This document shows, piece by piece, positions 10,487 through 22,316 of a DNA stretch of 64,000 nt. The first letter of the stretch is position 1; each line of letters opens with the position of its first letter. This DNA comes from Ahaetulla prasina (lineage: Eukaryota; Chordata; Lepidosauria; Squamata; Colubridae): assembly GCF_028640845.1 (NCBI RefSeq), contig NC_080540.1:264897958-264961957 (forward strand), given 5' to 3'. The notes beneath the pieces were generated by a model. It was not told where the DNA came from and made no database searches. It saw only the letters and a program-made list of their open reading frames with translations. A program made the translations under genes and the position numbers.

Positions 10487-11520
10487 ATATAAAGGCTATA
10501 TATTTATCTGAAAATTTTTTTTTTGCATTTAGCACATATGCATTTTATAATTGATTTTGTCATGCTTATTTTATCCTTGAAATAGGATCAAATTGTGTTT
10601 TGTGTGTTTTACTTTTTGTGGGGTTTTTTTTTTTGACATGGTTATAACTAATCAATAAATGAACTATTTAAACCATTTAAATTGTTCTATGGTTTTAAAA
10701 TCTGAACCCAGTTTTTGTGGCACAGACCTAATTGAATCTCTTTATTTATGTTAAAATCTATACTACTCAGAGTTCTTCATCATATATGAACAACTGAAAA
10801 AAAATACACCAATTTGTAAGAAATGCATTGAAATTTTGTTTAGAAGAATGCATGCAACTCAGGGGGGAAAATCCATCAGTGACAATAAATTCTGCAAAGA
10901 CTAATGTCATTATCCAGATTAACAGGGAATATGAAGGTAGTTAAGTGACATCTTAATTCAAACAAGAATATCACAAAAATGAAGGCCACTAGAACCCATC
11001 AGCACAAGTCTAATGTAAATCAATAGATATTCACACAGAAAAACCATATAAAAATACCTTAGAGTCAAGCTGTTGCATTTCTAAAAGGCTTCATTAATTA
11101 ATAATTCCAGTCCTTAACCCCTACCCATGGGAGAAAATGTTAAACTGAAAAATTAACACAATAATGGCAATCTGATATATTTTGCATTGAACATATCTTA
11201 ATTACAATTAACAATCCACATGCAGGAAATTGGCTATTTTACCATTGAAGCCTTATTACAGATAATGAGTTGCTTTGTATAGCCTCATCATTATGAAAAT
11301 ATTGTTATTGTTCCTGTACTACAATTACCAAATAACAAATAAATGTTATTGTCTAGAAGGCTTAGCCAATGTGTGAAAACATTTGTGCTGCTTTATTTCA
11401 ACCAGAATGTGGTTTGTCACTGTTAAAATAGCAGTGTTTAAAGGGCTTTTAAGGAGTATGGAATATTATAAAATGCACAGGTAAACATTTTTTCTAGAAG
11501 AATGAATTGTAATGCAATCT
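10487..11520. other. AT-rich DNA, no supported feature
   Basis: Only poly-T runs and short AT-rich stretches seen. Confidence 0.45.
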
Positions 11521-11960
11521 TTTTTTAAAAAAAAATGCATTTATTTATTATAAGAGAATAATCTTTAACTTTACAAGAAAAAGAGAATTTAAAAATTTAA
11601 AATCCAAACAAAAGATACAAACTAAAAAGTACAAAAATCTAACATTTTATGCCTACCAATAGTTAGGGGCTTACTAGTGAATTCACTACTATAATATAAA
11701 CAACACAAAAGATCACAATGATATTATTCAATACTCAATATATCAAAAAAGTATATCACAAAATCTTTGCCGTAGCAACGCATATTGTTGCATCCTTTGA
11801 TTGGTAAAAAAAATTGCTTTTTCCAAAACAGATAATTTGCACATTCTAACAAACATTGGAATAAAAATTGCTTTCCAAATTCTTATTGTAATTCTTTTTA
11901 CTGTCTCCCATGTTTGATACAATCCTGATAAACTGATACATTCCAAATATTTGGTATATA
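11521..11960 (-). other. Possible old retroposon 3' end (minus), unclassified
   Basis: On the minus strand a 67-residue frame (11743-11946) contains WETVKRITIRIWKAI and KLSVLEKAIFF, followed downstream by an A/T-rich tract and a TTTTTTAAAAA boundary at 11521. The arrangement looks like the C-terminus and 3' UTR of an L1-like LINE. I could not match it firmly to any family, and chance is possible. Confidence 0.25.
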
Positions 11961-12065
11961 ATTCAACATTACATTAATATCTTTTACATTTAAAGATTTT
12001 CCCATAAGCCTACTAATATACATTAATACCTATTAATAACATTAACATACATTCCATAAACCCAC

Positions 12066-12594
12066 TACCCATGTTTACCTGAAAATAAAACCCTGTCTTA
12101 CATTTTTTTGCCACCAAAAAAGGTGGCACCAGGTCTTTTTTTTTTTTTGGAGGGGGCTGTCATCCACTGACTCACCTCACTTGCACGCATCACCCCTGCC
12201 TCCTTTTCACTGTCACACACCTTCAGGAACTTCTTCTAAGGCCAGGAATTCTTTCCAGAAGATCGCTGCAGCCAATAACAAACCTCTGGATCAATCTGGA
12301 GTTCTGTTATTGGCTGCAGAGGCCTTCAGGAAAGCTTTGCCGGCCTTGCTGGCTGCAGAAGAAATGGGCCAAAAAGACAGGTGTTGGGGTATGCAAGGCC
12401 TGGCTGCAACTGTCCAAAGGTAAGTAGTAGGGAAGCTCCACCCTAGCTTAATTTTTATCCATGTGCCCTGGAATGACCAAGGTCTTAATTGGGCTTATTT
12501 TTTTGGGGGGGGGGTAGGGCTTATATTGGGTAAACGTGTAAAAATCAAGTTAGAACTTACTTTTGGGTTGGTCATATTTCCAGAAAACACGGTA
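12066..12594. mobile_element. mariner-like MITE (TACCGTGTTTCCCCGAAAAT family)
   Basis: The left end TACCCATGTTTACCTGAAAA and the complement of the right end (TACCGTGTTTTCTGGAAAT) form an imperfect inverted repeat starting and ending at a TA dinucleotide, as in Tc1/mariner insertions. The interior is GC-richer (12200-12420) and has no transposase motif. A short inverted run (CAATAACAAACCTCTG / CAGAG...TTATTG) lies near 12274-12322. Confidence 0.65.
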
Positions 12595-12689
12595 CTGTAC
12601 GTTAATAAAAAGAAGCTAAATGATCACATGACCATATCATATGTCAGTGGCTCTTCAAATTTCTTATAACTCTAGTACTACAAAAAATC

Positions 12690-12945
12690 AGCCTCTGGTG
12701 GCTCAGACTGCTAAGACAGTCTGTTATTAACACAGCTACTTGCAATTACTGCAGGTTCAAGTCCCACCAGGCCCAAGGTTGACTTAGCCTTCCATCCTTT
12801 ATAAGGTAGGTAAAATGAGGACCCAGATTGTTGGGGGCAATAAGTTGACTTTGTATATAATATACAAATGGATGAAGACTATTGCTTAACACTGTGTAAG
12901 CCGCCCTGAGTCTTCGGAGAAGTGCGGGATATAAATGCAAATTTT
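12690..12945 (+). mobile_element. tRNA-derived SINE, near full length (plus)
   Basis: The tRNA-like head holds an A box (TGGCTCAGACTGCTAAG) and a B box (GGTTCAAGTCCCACC) for RNA polymerase III. The body reads CTTCCATCC...AAAATGAGGACCCAGATTGTTGGGGG. The tail TAAGCCGCCCTGAGTCTTC, GTGCGGGATATAAATGCAAA is presumably the LINE-derived recognition end. Copies of the same family lie at 8308 (3' part) and 16990 (minus). Confidence 0.85.
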
Positions 12946-12949
12946 AAAA

Positions 12950-13361
12950 AAATCCATCCTTTTATATATATTCTTTATATGTCCATCCTTTCATATACAT
13001 TCTTTATTGAGCCCAATACATCTAAGCAGTTTTTGATAAATCAATTTTAATCTCAAATCTAAACATCTCATTTCAACATATTAATGCATTCCTAATGATT
13101 CTGCAGGGAAAATATATTTCCAGAACCTAGACATTTTCTATTGCATTGCTATTTTTCCCCCCTGCAATGGATCAAACTGAAATTGGAATAAAGTCTTGCA
13201 ATTATACTAACAAATTAGTATAACATAATTATATGATTGCCAGTATCCAATATTTTTTCCAACCCCAAATTTATTTTGAAATTAAATAACATGATGGAAT
13301 TAAGATTAGAATGCAAAATTTCTCAGGAAAGTAATATTTATTTATTTCTTAAATTTATATT
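12950..13361. other. AT-rich DNA, no supported feature
   Basis: Only a short imperfect duplication of TCCATCCTTT...ATATATTCTTTAT (12953-13010) noticed. Confidence 0.4.
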
Positions 13362-14350
13362 TGTCTCTTGAGAAACCTGTATGCAGGTCAAGAAGCAACA
13401 GTGAGAACTGGGCACGGAACCACTGATTGGTTCAAAGTTGGGAAAGGAGTCTGGCAAGGCTGTATACTATCACCCTGTCTATTTAATTTATATGCAGAGC
13501 ACATCGTGAGAAAGGCGGGGCTAGATGAATCAAAAATTGGAATTAAGATTGCCGGGAGAAATATCAACAACCTCAGATATGCAAATGATACCACTCTAAT
13601 GACAGAAAGCGAAGAGGAACTAAAGAGCCTCTTGATATGGGTGAAGGAGGAGAGTGCAAAAGTTGGCTTGAAACTCAACATTAAGAAAACTAAAATCATG
13701 GCATCCGGCCTTCTCAATTCCTGGCAGATAGATGGGGAAGAAATGGAGGTAGTGACAGATTTTATTTTCCTGGGCTCCAAGATCACCGCAGATGGGGACT
13801 ACAGCCAAGAAATTAAAAGACGCTTGCTCCTGGGGAGGAAAGCTATGGCAAATCTAGACAGCGTCCTAAAAAGCAGACACATGACCCTGCCAACAAAAGT
13901 GCGTATTGTCAAGGCTATGGTTTTCCCAGTTGCAATGTATGACTGTGAAGGTTGGACCATAAGAAACGCTGAGTGCCAAAGAATTGAGGCCTTTGAACTC
14001 TAGTGCTGGAGAAGACTCCTGCGAGTCCCTTGGACTGCAAGGTGATCAAACCGGTCAGTCCTAGAGGAGATCAATCCTGACAGTTCTTTAGAAGACCAGA
14101 TCCTGAAGATGAAACTGAAATACTTTGGCCACCTAATGAGAAGGAAGGACTCACTGGAGAAGAGCCTAATGCTGGGAAAGATTGAGGGCAAAAGAAGAAC
14201 GGGACGACACAAAAGGAGGTGGCTGGATGGAGTCACTGAAGCAGTAGGCGTGAGTTTAAATGGACTCCAGAGGATGGTAGAGGACAGGAAGGCCTGGAGG
14301 AACGTTTTCCATGGGGTCGCGATGGGTCGGACACGACTTTGCAACTAACA
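13362..14350 (+). pseudogene. BovB (RTE-clade) LINE, 3' third of the reverse-transcriptase ORF plus 3' end
   Basis: The frame from 13368 reads NLYAGQEATVRTGHGTTDWF, then GVWQGCILSPCLFNLYAEHI (reverse transcriptase motif B), INNLRYANDTTLM (motif C), IKKTKIMASG and FLGSKITADG, diagnostic of BovB. The catalytic YADD box is YAND here, so one metal-binding aspartate is lost. Two in-frame stops break the frame (TAG at 14001-14003, TGA at 14043-14045); translation then resumes in the same frame through KYFGHLMRRKDSLEKSLMLG to CN at 14348. The 3' end GGGTCGGACACGACTTTGCA then ACTAACAACAACAAAAC is the BovB tail. It is 5'-truncated just before 13368 and non-functional. Fragments of the same family lie at 48703 and possibly 40203. 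Confidence 0.93.
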
Positions 14351-15650
14351 ACAACAAAACATCATGCTAGCCAATATTTCATCTTTACATTTTGCTAAAT
14401 ATGTGAGTTTCTTTTCACTCAAATCTGCTGTCTTCCATTGTACTCTTTCCAAAGAATGTTAGAAAAGCACCATGTTCACAGAAAGTACTTGTTATTCCTT
14501 TCTTACATCTCAAAAAAATAAATAAATCTGTAACATACAGCTACCAAATCTGGAAAAAATGGTATCTAATAGGCCAAAGATGAGATCTGTTTGAGTTTTA
14601 AATTTCTTTACCCATCACATTAAACTGACACATATTTTCATTGTTATAACTCAAAGCAATTTTAATTATGGCAAGGTGTTTGCAGAAAAGCCATTAATTA
14701 CTACCACTTATCTCTTGCAATTTGATTGAATAATGGAAAAACAGGGCATTGTCATCCCACTTAGATACTTATAACATATACTTTTCGTTTTTGTTTCTGA
14801 CAATAATGAGGTGGGATTACAGGATTTAAATAAATCTTAACGATCCCAAGACTTTTGAGTAGTCTTTATTCTGTTTGGCAGGTAAATATAAAAGCAATGT
14901 ATACCCACCAGCCAATTCATTTTGTGTACTACTGACAAGAAAATCAAAACATTGCATACCAGAGAAAGAAAAGCAATGACTGTTATTTTTACTAGTCAGA
15001 TTTATTCAATTTTACTGCTTTTATTTTGGTTTGGTTTGAAGATTCCAACATAAAAAAGATCTGTAAAAAGATTTAAGAGTATAATAAGCAAATAAATGAA
15101 TAATATATTAATCAATAGATGGATAGGCAGGCCAAGGTAAATTATAGCTTTTTGTTGTATAAAGTTCATATCCAAAAGGGAATGCATGAATAACAATAAT
15201 GGAAAACACAAGTTTCTCTACTAGGCAACTTACAACTAGTCAGTTATAAAATTAACCAATTGCTTTTGGAACAATTGTCTAGTGATATCTAGCCTTTTAC
15301 AATTGGGTTTCATTACTTTTTCATTTCTTGTGTCTTGTTATAATAATTAACATTTATATTTTAGAAAACCAAGATGAATTTTTACATATATAATAATGTT
15401 AGGTAATTATATCAGGCATATTTGAGCATTATCAGTGAGTTTAAGTATCCAAATGAACTTATTCATACATAATTTCTATTTCTAGGTAGGGAAAACAGGC
15501 CTGAGTATATTCTGTTATAATTTAGACAGCATAAGAATGATTTATTTGTACCTAAAGGGTTGTGTCTTTCTTCAAGAAATGTAATTAAATTTTGATTATC
15601 TTCACCTTTTAAAATGCCTATTGAATAGGAAGGATCTGGATGTTCCCTGG
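14351..15650. other. AT-rich DNA, no supported feature
   Basis: Nothing recognised. Confidence 0.45.
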
Positions 15651-15743
15651 TCCTTCCTTCCTTCCTTCCTTCCTTCCTTCCTTCCTTCCTTCCTTCCTTC
15701 CTTCCTTCCTTCCTTCCTTCCTTCCCTCCTTCCTTCCTTCCTT
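15651..15743. repeat. TTCC microsatellite
   Basis: About 23 tetranucleotide units with one CCCTCC interruption near 15724. It produces spurious KEGRKEGR frames on the minus strand. Confidence 0.95.
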
Positions 15744-16919
15744 GATAGTCAGAAGCCATAAGGAAACATAGCACTTGAAAATTACATTTATTGTGTAATA
15801 AAAAGAGAAAAAAATAAATGGAAGATTTGGTTTCATTATCTTACATGTAAGACTTTGTGACGCATAATAATACTTTACCAAGGTTAGAAATTAATCTTGG
15901 AAATAAATAAGGCTAAAATCATTTTGATTGTTTTGTGTCCTCTGGCTAGCATAATTCTTTGAAAGGAGGCATATTTCCCTGTTCTACATGATGCTTTCAA
16001 AGTCATCAATCATTAATCAAAGTCAAACTATCCTCAAGCAATCAGTGATAATCACTCTTTTCAAACCATCTCCTCTGCATATTTCAAAATCACATTATTA
16101 CAAGTACTACCAAACCATTCTAATGGGCTGAAAGCTTCCCAACGTTTAGGTTATGTGAAGTAGTGGAGAGGAAAATCACACCAAAACTAATTACTGAATA
16201 ATGAATTGATGTCAGTGGTGTATTCTCAGTGGAGTATTTTTTTTTTCTGATGCATTAACCTGACCTTTATTTTAAGACAATGACCTTATCAACGAGAAGC
16301 CTGCATTTATAATAATAGTATGATTTGGCTCACAAAGTGGTATATAGTTATTTCATTTTAATCACATCTGTTGATTGAGGTTACATTTATGTCAAGAAAA
16401 ATAAAATCTAGTGTGGCGGTTGAACCATTATAAAAATAAAAGTTTATTTAACACATGAACTAAAATTTAATTCATGAAACTTTCTGCCAAAGCAAAATGC
16501 ACTACTCTATAAAGCAGGGGATGTGCGTAGAATCCTTTTTTTTTTCAGTCTGGAGTTTAATTTGGACAATACTAAGAACGCTTTTTGGGCAAGCAAGGGG
16601 AAAAGCCCTTTTACCACATGCACAAGTATACCCATATATACAACCACAATCATGCAGACAGAGACAGATTCTGTTTTTCATATACTCACATATTTTTCTG
16701 CCCAGATATACAGTATGCACTGCCCAATACAGTACATGCTTACCTTTCACAGTCTTAGATTTGCACACAGGCATTCATATATACTTCATGAAATGCATTA
16801 CATCTTGTGTGTGTGCCAGATTGAGATCCCAGAATGGGCAAAGTTGTAAATTACTATCCAGGTTTAGGGTTTCTAGGGTTTTACCAGCTCCAGCTCCTTG
16901 CAAAGTATTGCATAGACTC
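15744..16919. other. AT-rich DNA, no supported feature
   Basis: Overlapping frames around 16497-16970 have no recognisable domain, are rich in low-complexity runs, and extend into the SINE at 16990. I regard them as chance. Confidence 0.45.
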
Positions 16920-16974
16920 AAAAACAAAACAAACAAACAAAACAACAACATCATCAACAACAACAACAAAAGAC
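16920..16974. repeat. ACAA/CAA low-complexity tract
   Basis: Imperfect AAAC, AACA and CAA units. It may be the A-rich side of a target just outside the adjacent minus-strand SINE. Confidence 0.8.
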
Positions 16975-16989
16975 CCTTTGCTTATTTTT

Positions 16990-17252
16990 TTTTTTTTGTT
17001 TACATTTATACCCCGCCCTTCTCCGAAGACTCAGGGCGGCTTACAGTGTATAAGGCAATAGTCTCATTCTATTTGTATATTTTTACAAAGTCAACTTATT
17101 GCCCCCCCCCCAACAATCTGGGTCCTCATTTTACCTACCTTATAAAGGATGGAAGGCTGAGTCAACCTTGGACCGGGCTTGAACCTGCAGTAACTGCAGG
17201 CTACTGTGTTCTTAATAACAGGCTTTACCAGCGTGAGCTAAACCGGCCCAAT
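16990..17252 (-). mobile_element. tRNA-derived SINE, near full length (minus)
   Basis: Read on the minus strand it starts with a tRNA-like head (B box GGTTCAAGCCC), passes AAAATGAGGACCCAGATTGT and a poly-G tract (complement of 17102-17111), and ends TAAGCCGCCCTGAGTCTTCG, GGGCGGGGTATAAATG, then T-rich sequence at 16985. It is the same family as the copy at 12690-12945. Confidence 0.85.
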
Positions 17253-17763
17253 TAAGACAACTGGGAACAGATATACCTATCATTTGATGACAGTATACAA
17301 AAGGGGCAGATGTTTTAGGCAATACAGCTTGGTTGTCTGAAGTTGTGGGACATTGCTGATATTTCATTTGTGCTGTATGGACTAGAAGTGCTTTATAAAT
17401 TGTGACACAATTGGAGAAGAAATCTGCACCAGAGGAACCAGTGGCATTTGGAAAGGATAGACCAGATGTCAGTAAGGACAATTGGCAAAGCTTTTGGAAT
17501 CCTAAAAAGTTAAGGAAATAATTGTGCCCTTGGATCTAGGCTTTGTGCCCTTGGATCTAGGCTGAAAAGAAACCAAGATGAGAAAGTACTGAAGCTGACT
17601 AACATATCAAAGAAATGTTAAGAAACCTTTGTGGCAAATAAGGAATGTAATGCTGGTGCTTTCACCAGATAATTAGCAAGGGAAACTGGAGAGTGGTGAA
17701 GTATCTCTTTCTTTTAGGTACATAGAACTCTGGAATTCTTGAATATGATTTGATTGCTTTTTC
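17253..17763. other. Unique DNA with a perfect 21-bp tandem duplication
   Basis: A 21-bp unit beginning TTGTGCCCTTGGATCTAGG occurs twice in direct succession at 17522-17542 and 17543-17563. Nothing else noted. Confidence 0.5.
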
Positions 17764-17819
17764 AATTTATATATATATATATATATTTAATTGAAAAAGT
17801 TTTAGAACAACAATTAAAT

Positions 17820-17876
17820 TTTTCCCCCTCCCCCACCTTCCCCCTTCCCTCCAAAACCCCCTCCCCCCCAACTTCC
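17820..17876 (-). repeat. G-rich polypurine tract in the L1 3' UTR
   Basis: On the minus strand this reads as runs of G (seven, five, three, five, five, five) separated by A, T or TTTT. At least four G-runs of three or more within 50 nt make it a strong G-quadruplex candidate. A G-rich 3' UTR tract is a known feature of mammalian L1; finding it here supports the L1 assignment. Confidence 0.8.
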
Positions 17877-18004
17877 CGGAGCAAACACAAGGTATAGTTC
17901 ATTAAACAAACAGTCATACATTAAAATTTTAAAATCTAACACAATTATAATCCTTCTCTCCCACATAACCTGACTTCTTCCATTAAAATCAAAAACAACA
18001 TCCT

Positions 18005-21000
18005 TCATTCAAAGGCAATCCGAAATTTCTTAATCTGATATCTATTTTGAATATAATCAATCCAGTTCTTCCATTCATTTAAATATTTTTCTTGAGTACT
18101 GTCTTTCAAGAAGGCTGAAATTTTAGCCATCTCAGCCAAATTGGAAACTTTCAATATCCATTCTTCTATTGTGGGTAATTCTTTTTTCTTCCAATATTGT
18201 CCAATCAACAGTCTTGCTGCTGTTATTAAGTTCAAAATCAACTTAGTCTCAATCACTGTACAGTCCGTTGTTATTCCCAAAAGGAAAAATTGCGATAGGA
18301 ACTTTATCTTCTTCTTCAGAACATTCTGCATAATCCACCAGATTCTTATCCAGAAAGACTTAATTTTCTTACAAGTCCACCATACATGAAAATATGTAGC
18401 ATCATCACAATTACATCTCCAACATTTCGCTTGCATATCTGGATACATACATGATAATTTCTTAGGATCTAAATGCCATCTATAAAACATCTTATAAAAA
18501 TTTTCCCTTAAATTATGCGCTATGTAAATTTAACATTTCTAACCCAAATTTTTCCCATGTTTCCAACATTATTGGTTCTTGAATATTCTGTGCCCATTTT
18601 ATCATACAATCCTTTATTAAATCTCTTTCAGAATCTATTTCTATCAACACAGTATACAATCTCTTTATATGCCCCTGGGTTTGATTTCTAATTTGTTTAA
18701 CCAAATTTTCTTCATTTTGAATAATACCAATTTTCTGATCTTCTTTCCATCTAGCCTTTAACTGTCCATATTGAAACCAAGTATAATTCCTCCCTTCTTC
18801 TTTTAATGTATCCAAAGATTTTAATTGTAGATTTCCCCTCTTATTGTATAAAAGATCTTTATAAGTAATCATTTCTTGTTCCTGTTCTATATTTATATTC
18901 TCTACTGCGTGCCGAGGACTTGCCCATATGGGAATTTTATAATTTAACTTATAATAATATTTTTTCCAGACACGCAGAAGAGAAATTCTCAACACATGAT
19001 TCTTAAAAGCTTTATCTACTTTCTTATCATACAATAAATATGCATGCCAACCATATAATAAATCATAACCTTCTATATTCAAAATCCTTTCCTCCGTCAA
19101 ATTAAACCAATCACTTATTACCGAAAGAACAACTGCTTCATAATACAGTTTTAAATTAGGCATTTTAATCCTCCTTTTCCCATGTATCTTGCATTATTTT
19201 CATTTTGACTCTCGCTTTTTTCCCTTCCCATATAAATTTATTAATTCCAATCTGCCATTCTTCCAAATTTTTATCTTTCTTAATTATTGGTATCATCTGA
19301 AACAAGAACAAGAACTTAGGCAAAACATTCATTTTTATAGCTGCTTTTCTCCCCAACAAAGATAATTGTATTTTTTTCCAAGTATTCATTTCCTTCTGAA
19401 TTTTTTTTCCATAACACATCATAATTATTCTTATACAATTTTACATTTGATGAAGTAAGAAAGACTCCTAAATATTTAACCTTTTTTACAATTTCAAATC
19501 CTGTTATTTCCTCTAGTTTTTCGTTCTGGTTCTTAGTCATATTTTTGGTTAACACTTTTGTTTTATTTTGATTCACTTTAAACCCTGAGACCCTTCCATA
19601 TTGATTAATTACTTCCAACAAATATACACTCGAATTTATAGGCTGAGTCAACATAACAACCAAATCATCTGCAAATGCTCTAACTTTGTATTCATGTCTT
19701 CTAATTCTAATACCCTCTATCTCCCTTAACTCTCTTATCTTATCCAATAAAGGTTCCAAAGACAAAATAAACAATAAAGGTGATAAAGGACACCCCTGCC
19801 TTGTTCCTTTCGCAATTTTAAAACTATCTGTCAAACTACCATTAATTATTATCTGAGCTGTTTGCTCTCCATAAATTGCCCTAAGTATTCGTATAAAACC
19901 ATTTCCAAATTGCATTTTGTCTGTTAATTTAAATAAAAATTCCCAATGCAAACGATCAAAAGCTTTCTCTGCATCCAAGAATATAAATGCTGCCGGAATC
20001 TGATTTTTCTTTTCCAAATATTCCAGTAAATTCACTATCTGCCTAACGTTATTCCTCATTTGTCTCCCTTTTATAAAACCAGACTGGTCATTATGAATCC
20101 TTTGTTGTACAATTTCCATTAACCTATTTGCCATTATTTTTGCAAAAATCTTATAATCATTATTCAAGAGTGAAATCGGTCTATAATTCCCAGGCTTAGT
20201 ACAATCCTGATCCTCTTTTGGTATCAATGAAATAAAAGTAGTCCTCCATGATGGTGGCACTCCTCCTCCCATCAGTATCTGATTAAATAACTCCATAAGT
20301 GGACCAACTATCTCATCCTGTAACTTTTTATAATATATTGCTGTAAGTCCATCTGTGCCCGGGGATTTCCCTATTTTTAATTGCTTTATTACCAAAATAA
20401 TTTCCTCAGAAGTTATAGGCCGATTCAACTCTTCCCTTTGTTCATTAGTTAAACCTTTAACCTTATATTCTTTCAAATATTTATCAATATCCATATTCAA
20501 TATTGTATCTCTGGCATATAAATTTGTATAATATTCCAAGAAAGCTTTTTTAATTTTATCCTGTTGAAATCGCACTTTACCCTTGTATTCAATTCTTTCA
20601 ATAGTACATGCTTTCTGTCTTTTCCTTAACATGTAAGCCAACCACCTCCCTGATTTATTGGCATTACAAAAAGTATTATGTTTAGCATATTGTATATTGG
20701 TTGCCACCTGATCTGCCATTAACATATTAAATTGACTCTGTAATATCTTTATCGCCTCAGTAGTTTTTAAATCATGTGGATTATATACCAATAATTGTTG
20801 TTTCCTCTGAATTTCCTCTTCTAAATCCCTACGCTGTTTTTGTAATTTTCTCCTCTGTCTACTATTAATATATATCAAATTTCCTCTCATAAAGGCCTTG
20901 CTAGCGTCCACACCATTTCTATCAAGTTCCCTTACCCAAATTATAATCAAAAAATTCTTTCATTTGTTTTTTACATTGATTTACATTATCCTCATATCTA

Positions 21001-21775
21001 AACAAATTTTCATTTATTCTCCATGATCTTCTTCCACCTTCATATTGCAACTCCATCCATACCGGACTATGATCAGTTAAACACCTTGGAAATATCTTTG
21101 TTTTCCTAACCCTAGAAAGCAAATCATTGGTAATTAATATAAAATCAATACGTTAAAAAGATTGATGCCTATCCGAAAAATAAGTATAATCTCTATCATC
21201 AAAATTCTGCCTTCTCCATATATCTTTCAACTCAAAATCTTCCATCAAATCAAAAAAAGATTTAGGCAGTTTTGCATGCATAGGAATTTTCTTAGAAAGA
21301 GTTATTTTATCTTTTCTAATGTCCATTACACCATTCCAATCCCCTAATATAATAAATGTTTTATAATCCCAAAGAGTCAATTTTTCATGTAACAGTTTAT
21401 AAAATTTTTCTTGTTGATTAGGTGCATATATGCCAATCACAAGTATCTTTCTTCCTTCTAAAATCAATTCAATAGCAATATATCTTCCTTGAATGTCCAT
21501 TTCAATTAATTTAGCTGATATATTTTTCTTCAAAATATAACTATACCATTTTTCTTATTCGGAGCAGAAGAAACAAAATGTTTACCTAATTTCGAATTAA
21601 TCAAATATTTCTGATCTGATAATTTTATATGTGTCTCTTGCAAACATATCACATCATTTTTAAATTGTTTCAAATAATGGAATATTTTTCTTCTTTTCTG
21701 TGCTGAATTTAAACCATTAACATTCCATGTCAAAAATTTATTTGCCATCACTGGCCTCTTGAAGCTTCTGAGCAA
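18005..21775 (-). pseudogene. L1 ORF2: endonuclease and reverse transcriptase (broken)
   Basis: ORF2 would nick target DNA and copy the element's RNA by target-primed reverse transcription. The AP-type endonuclease starts at MANKFLTWNVNGLN (start about 21748, or an upstream Met at 21775), with CLQETH (catalytic Glu), GDWNGVMD and LTDHSPVW (catalytic Asp-His). The RT frame 20950-19316 has NYRPISLLN, FLDAEKAFDRLHW (motif A), GTRQGCPLSPLLF (motif B) and RAFADDLVVML (motif C, 19652-19678), all with catalytic aspartates intact. The C-terminal Cys/His segment CWRCNCDDATYFHVWWTC is in the last piece (18490-18005). Lesions: breaks near 21530, a TAA near 21150, and frame changes or stops near 20940, 19420, 19165 and 18510. 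Full length would be about 1250 residues, normal for L1. Confidence 0.93.
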
Positions 21776-21837
21776 TTAGCTGAAGACTCTCACTCTTCGG
21801 CTTGGCTCCTCCCACAGCTTCAGTAGTAGAATCCTGT

Positions 21838-22316
21838 TCCTATCTTTGAAGTCGTTCCTCTATCTCCTTACGCCTAATAGCTCCCCTTGTCACTCTTTGT
21901 TCTTGAGGTTGTTCTTGAGGTACTGACATCACAGGTGCAGTTTCAACTTCCCCACTCTGTTTCTCTTGAAGACTTTTATCCACTGTTTCTACATCCACTT
22001 TCAATACATTAAAAAGAAAATATTTTGCTTTCAACTCAGTATCAATTCGATATCTCCTGCCTTGAAAAAATACTGTTAAGCCAATTGGACCTCCCATCTA
22101 TATTGAATCTGATGCTTCTTAAGCTCTTGTGTAAAAAACCTAAAATCCCTTCTATCCTTTAACATTTTAGCAGGGATCTCTTTCAAAACCAACACCTCCT
22201 GTTCTGCTATTTGCAATTTCTTTTGATATGTAGCTTGCAAAATCTGATTTATTATTGTAGAAGTCAAAAAATAAATTACAATGTCTCTTGGGAGCTTTTT
22301 CTGCCAATTTATATTA
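21838..22316 (-). pseudogene. L1 ORF1, C-terminal part (broken)
   Basis: ORF1 encodes the RNA-binding chaperone of the L1 ribonucleoprotein. The visible part contains NWQKKLPRDIVIYFLTSTII (end of the RRM-like domain), then VLKEIPAKMLKDRRDFRFFT, and after a frame change at about 22080-22097, GRRYRIDTELKAKYFL. These match the L1 ORF1p C-terminal domain. A Gln/Glu-rich tail ends at the stop near 21838. The coiled coil and N-terminus are lost by truncation. The gap to ORF2 is about 65-90 bp. Confidence 0.85.

Larger units (their letters stand above)
17764..22316 (-). mobile_element. L1-type LINE, 4.5 kb, 5'-truncated in ORF1 (minus)
   Basis: A minus-strand non-LTR retrotransposon with the canonical L1 order: ORF1 C-terminus (about 22316-21840), a short inter-ORF gap, ORF2 (about 21775-18005), and a 3' UTR with a G-rich polypurine tract (17820-17876), ending near an AT-repeat at 17768-17788. 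The break in ORF1 at about 22316 is an ordinary 5' truncation. Clear flanking duplications could not be read. Frameshifts and stops split ORF2 into at least seven pieces, so the copy is dead, though the RT core is one continuous frame of 544 codons. Confidence 0.93.

Noticed and set aside
15463..15881. KEGRKEGR frames on the minus strand
   Set aside because: They translate the TTCC microsatellite.
16497..17255. 252-codon plus-strand frame starting with Met
   Set aside because: It has no domain, is low in complexity in the middle, and its last quarter is the antisense of a SINE.
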